Origin: Spartobacteria bacterium
Lineage (GTDB): Bacteria; Verrucomicrobiota; Verrucomicrobiia; Chthoniobacterales; UBA10450
Reading direction: 5' to 3'
Length of the DNA: 6,543 nucleotides
Assembly: GCA_021324035.1 (NCBI GenBank)
Contig: JAJPJU010000289.1
Location: forward strand, 1 to 6,543
The translations under genes were made by a program, and so were the position numbers. The number at the start of each line of letters is the position of its first letter. Within the stretch, counting starts at the first letter, position 1. This document shows positions 4,692 through 6,543 of the stretch, in pieces. A model generated the notes under the pieces. It saw nothing but the letters and a program-made list of their open reading frames with translations. It was not told the DNA's origin and searched no databases.

Positions 4692-5534
4692 CTAGCGAAG
4701 ACGACTGATTACGAGCCGAAATTCGCGTTCATGCAAACAGGCTTCGTGCAATTCAACATGGTCGAACTCGGGTTGACTGAGAATGCTTTCCAGCTGAACT
4801 CGTCGCTCAGACGAAAATCGAAAACCTAGTATAACGCGCGAGATCAGATCCGCCGGAATTGGAACATAATAATTAAGATTGTCATTTCCGGATTCTGCGG
4901 CGCATTCCGCGAGCAGCCGCAACTGTCGCCATTCCTGTTCGTAGGCCCAATGAGAACTCTTGCAACGAACGATCGCGCGAGTTTGCGCGCGGTACTGGGG
5001 ATCATCAAGCTCGATGTTTGGATCGAACATAGCGCGCTTTGTAGTGTACTCGACTTGTTGAAGTTGCGGGCGACGCCAGAAATCGTGTCCGCTGGCAAAG
5101 CCGATCACCATACCGGTATGGCAGTTGGCATAGTGGCCCCACATAAGGACGTCATCGCATATATTCGACAAACAAATGACTCCGAACGTCTCGCTAATCA
5201 TGTTGATGAAACGGCGTCGGAAGTCCTCAGCCGTCTGCGGGTATGTTTCTATAAGTGCCTTCGTCAACGTAGGCGTACGTCGCTGGATTTCTTCTCGAAA
5301 CGCCGCCAACGATCCCGAAAACTGTCCATTTTTGATCATCTCTGGGTAAATCTCCTGCATCCCTTCTTCATCTAAGACGTGGCGGAAAGCTGTTTTGTAT
5401 AGAAGGTCTGGAGCCATCTGCGGGGTAAACTCAAATGGATCGTTAAAATGATTCGGCGGCGTCACCTTGAGACGAAGCCGATCAATCACGTCAATAGCGC
5501 GAACATCACCGTATTTATATATAAGCTGAGGCAT
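4692..5534 (-). CDS. DUF2971-family protein
   Basis: The 280-residue product has the three conserved blocks of DUF2971. Near the N-terminus are LIYKYG (4-9) and HFNDPFEF (29-36). In the middle is ICLSNICDDVLMWGHYANCHTGMVIGF (about 120-146), with the typical Ser-x-x-x-D-x-LMWxHYA-x-x-H-x-G core. Towards the end is K-x-x-x-W-x-YE-x-EWR (192-203). No signal peptide or membrane segment is seen, so it is probably cytoplasmic. The biochemical activity of the family is not established; members are often scattered in accessory regions. Base composition of sampled stretches is lower in G+C (about 45-55 percent) than that of neighbouring groL, which fits later acquisition. The groL terminator stands between it and groL, so it needs its own promoter, which I could not identify. 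No clear ribosome site precedes the ATG at 5534. Confidence 0.85.
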   Translation of the reverse strand: MPQLIYKYGDVRAIDVIDRLRLKVTPPNHFNDPFEFTPQMAPDLLYKTAFRHVLDEEGMQEIYPEMIKNGQFSGSLAAFREEIQRRTPTLTKALIETYPQTAEDFRRRFINMISETFGVICLSNICDDVLMWGHYANCHTGMVIGFASGHDFWRRPQLQQVEYTTKRAMFDPNIELDDPQYRAQTRAIVRCKSSHWAYEQEWRQLRLLAECAAESGNDNLNYYVPIPADLISRVILGFRFSSERRVQLESILSQPEFDHVELHEACLHEREFRLVISRLR

Positions 5535-5572
5535 TGATCTGCAGGTCGAGACAAGAAACCGTCGTGCGTCGG

Positions 5573-5611
5573 TCTAAAACGAAACAGCCGCACCCTTTCG
5601 AGTGCGGCTGT
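5573..5611 (-). terminator. rho-independent terminator of groL
   Basis: On the minus strand ACAGCCGCAC (5611-5602) pairs perfectly with GTGCGGCTGT (5593-5584) across the 8-nt loop, and the stem is followed by TTCGTTTTAG. The 10-bp GC-rich stem with a U-rich tail starts about 24 nt after the groL stop, as expected for its transcript end. Confidence 0.88.
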
Positions 5612-5634
5612 CGTAATTCATTTGTTGTTTCGAT

Positions 5635-6543
<909 letters not shown>

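Noticed and set aside
4626..4829. Plus-strand 67-codon frame, considered as a frameshifted tail of the 4367 gene
   Set aside because: Most of it is antisense to the DUF2971 C-terminus and no sequence similarity or slippery site supports a frameshift.

Overview
This is a bacterial chromosomal window with four incomplete or complete minus-strand genes, two small plus-strand genes for exported proteins, and an unusually dense set of short palindromic repeats. The best guess is a soil-type member of the Verrucomicrobiota (Chthoniobacterales-like) or a related PVC lineage. That guess rests on the repeat style: A/T-rich TTCGAATTTCGG-like strings, 9-nt period CACGAAG arrays, a CTCTCCC-ATC-GGGAGAG hairpin and a GCCTTCGCC hairpin. 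The GroEL tail (PPGGMGGMDY) is compatible with it. Taxonomy is inferred, not proven.

Layout from left to right. Positions 1-954 (minus) hold most of a zinc-dependent AstE/AspA-family (M14-like) deacylase, cut off by the window edge and starting with GTG. Positions 1042-2436 (minus) hold a secreted DUF885-type putative metallohydrolase. The 87 nt between these two genes are almost filled by an inverted 9-nt-period repeat. They read the same way and may be co-transcribed, which would suit peptide or acyl-amino-acid scavenging. Positions 2766-3314 (plus) hold a small secreted protein with two Cys-Cys modules and a strong Shine-Dalgarno. Positions 3413-4168 (minus) hold a lipoprotein with a probable LolA/LolB-like fold. 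Positions 4367-4672 (plus) hold another small exported protein. Positions 4692-5534 (minus) hold a cytoplasmic DUF2971 protein. Positions 5635-6543 (minus) hold the C-terminal 302 residues of the chaperonin GroEL, followed by a clear intrinsic terminator.

The most striking aspect is the repeats. At least five short repeat types occur in 6.5 kb. Two are translated in frame inside otherwise intact enzymes: one at a domain junction in the deacylase, one in the N-terminal part of the DUF885 protein. This resembles, in principle, the Rickettsia palindromic elements that add peptides to proteins. Others sit directly after stop codons, in leaders, or in matching positions upstream of the two small secreted-protein genes. 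No tRNA, rRNA, CRISPR array or complete transposon was seen. No gene-free stretch exceeds 300 nt; the spacers at 2437-2765 (a little over 300 nt if the shorter DUF885 start is right) and 4169-4366 contain mainly repeats.
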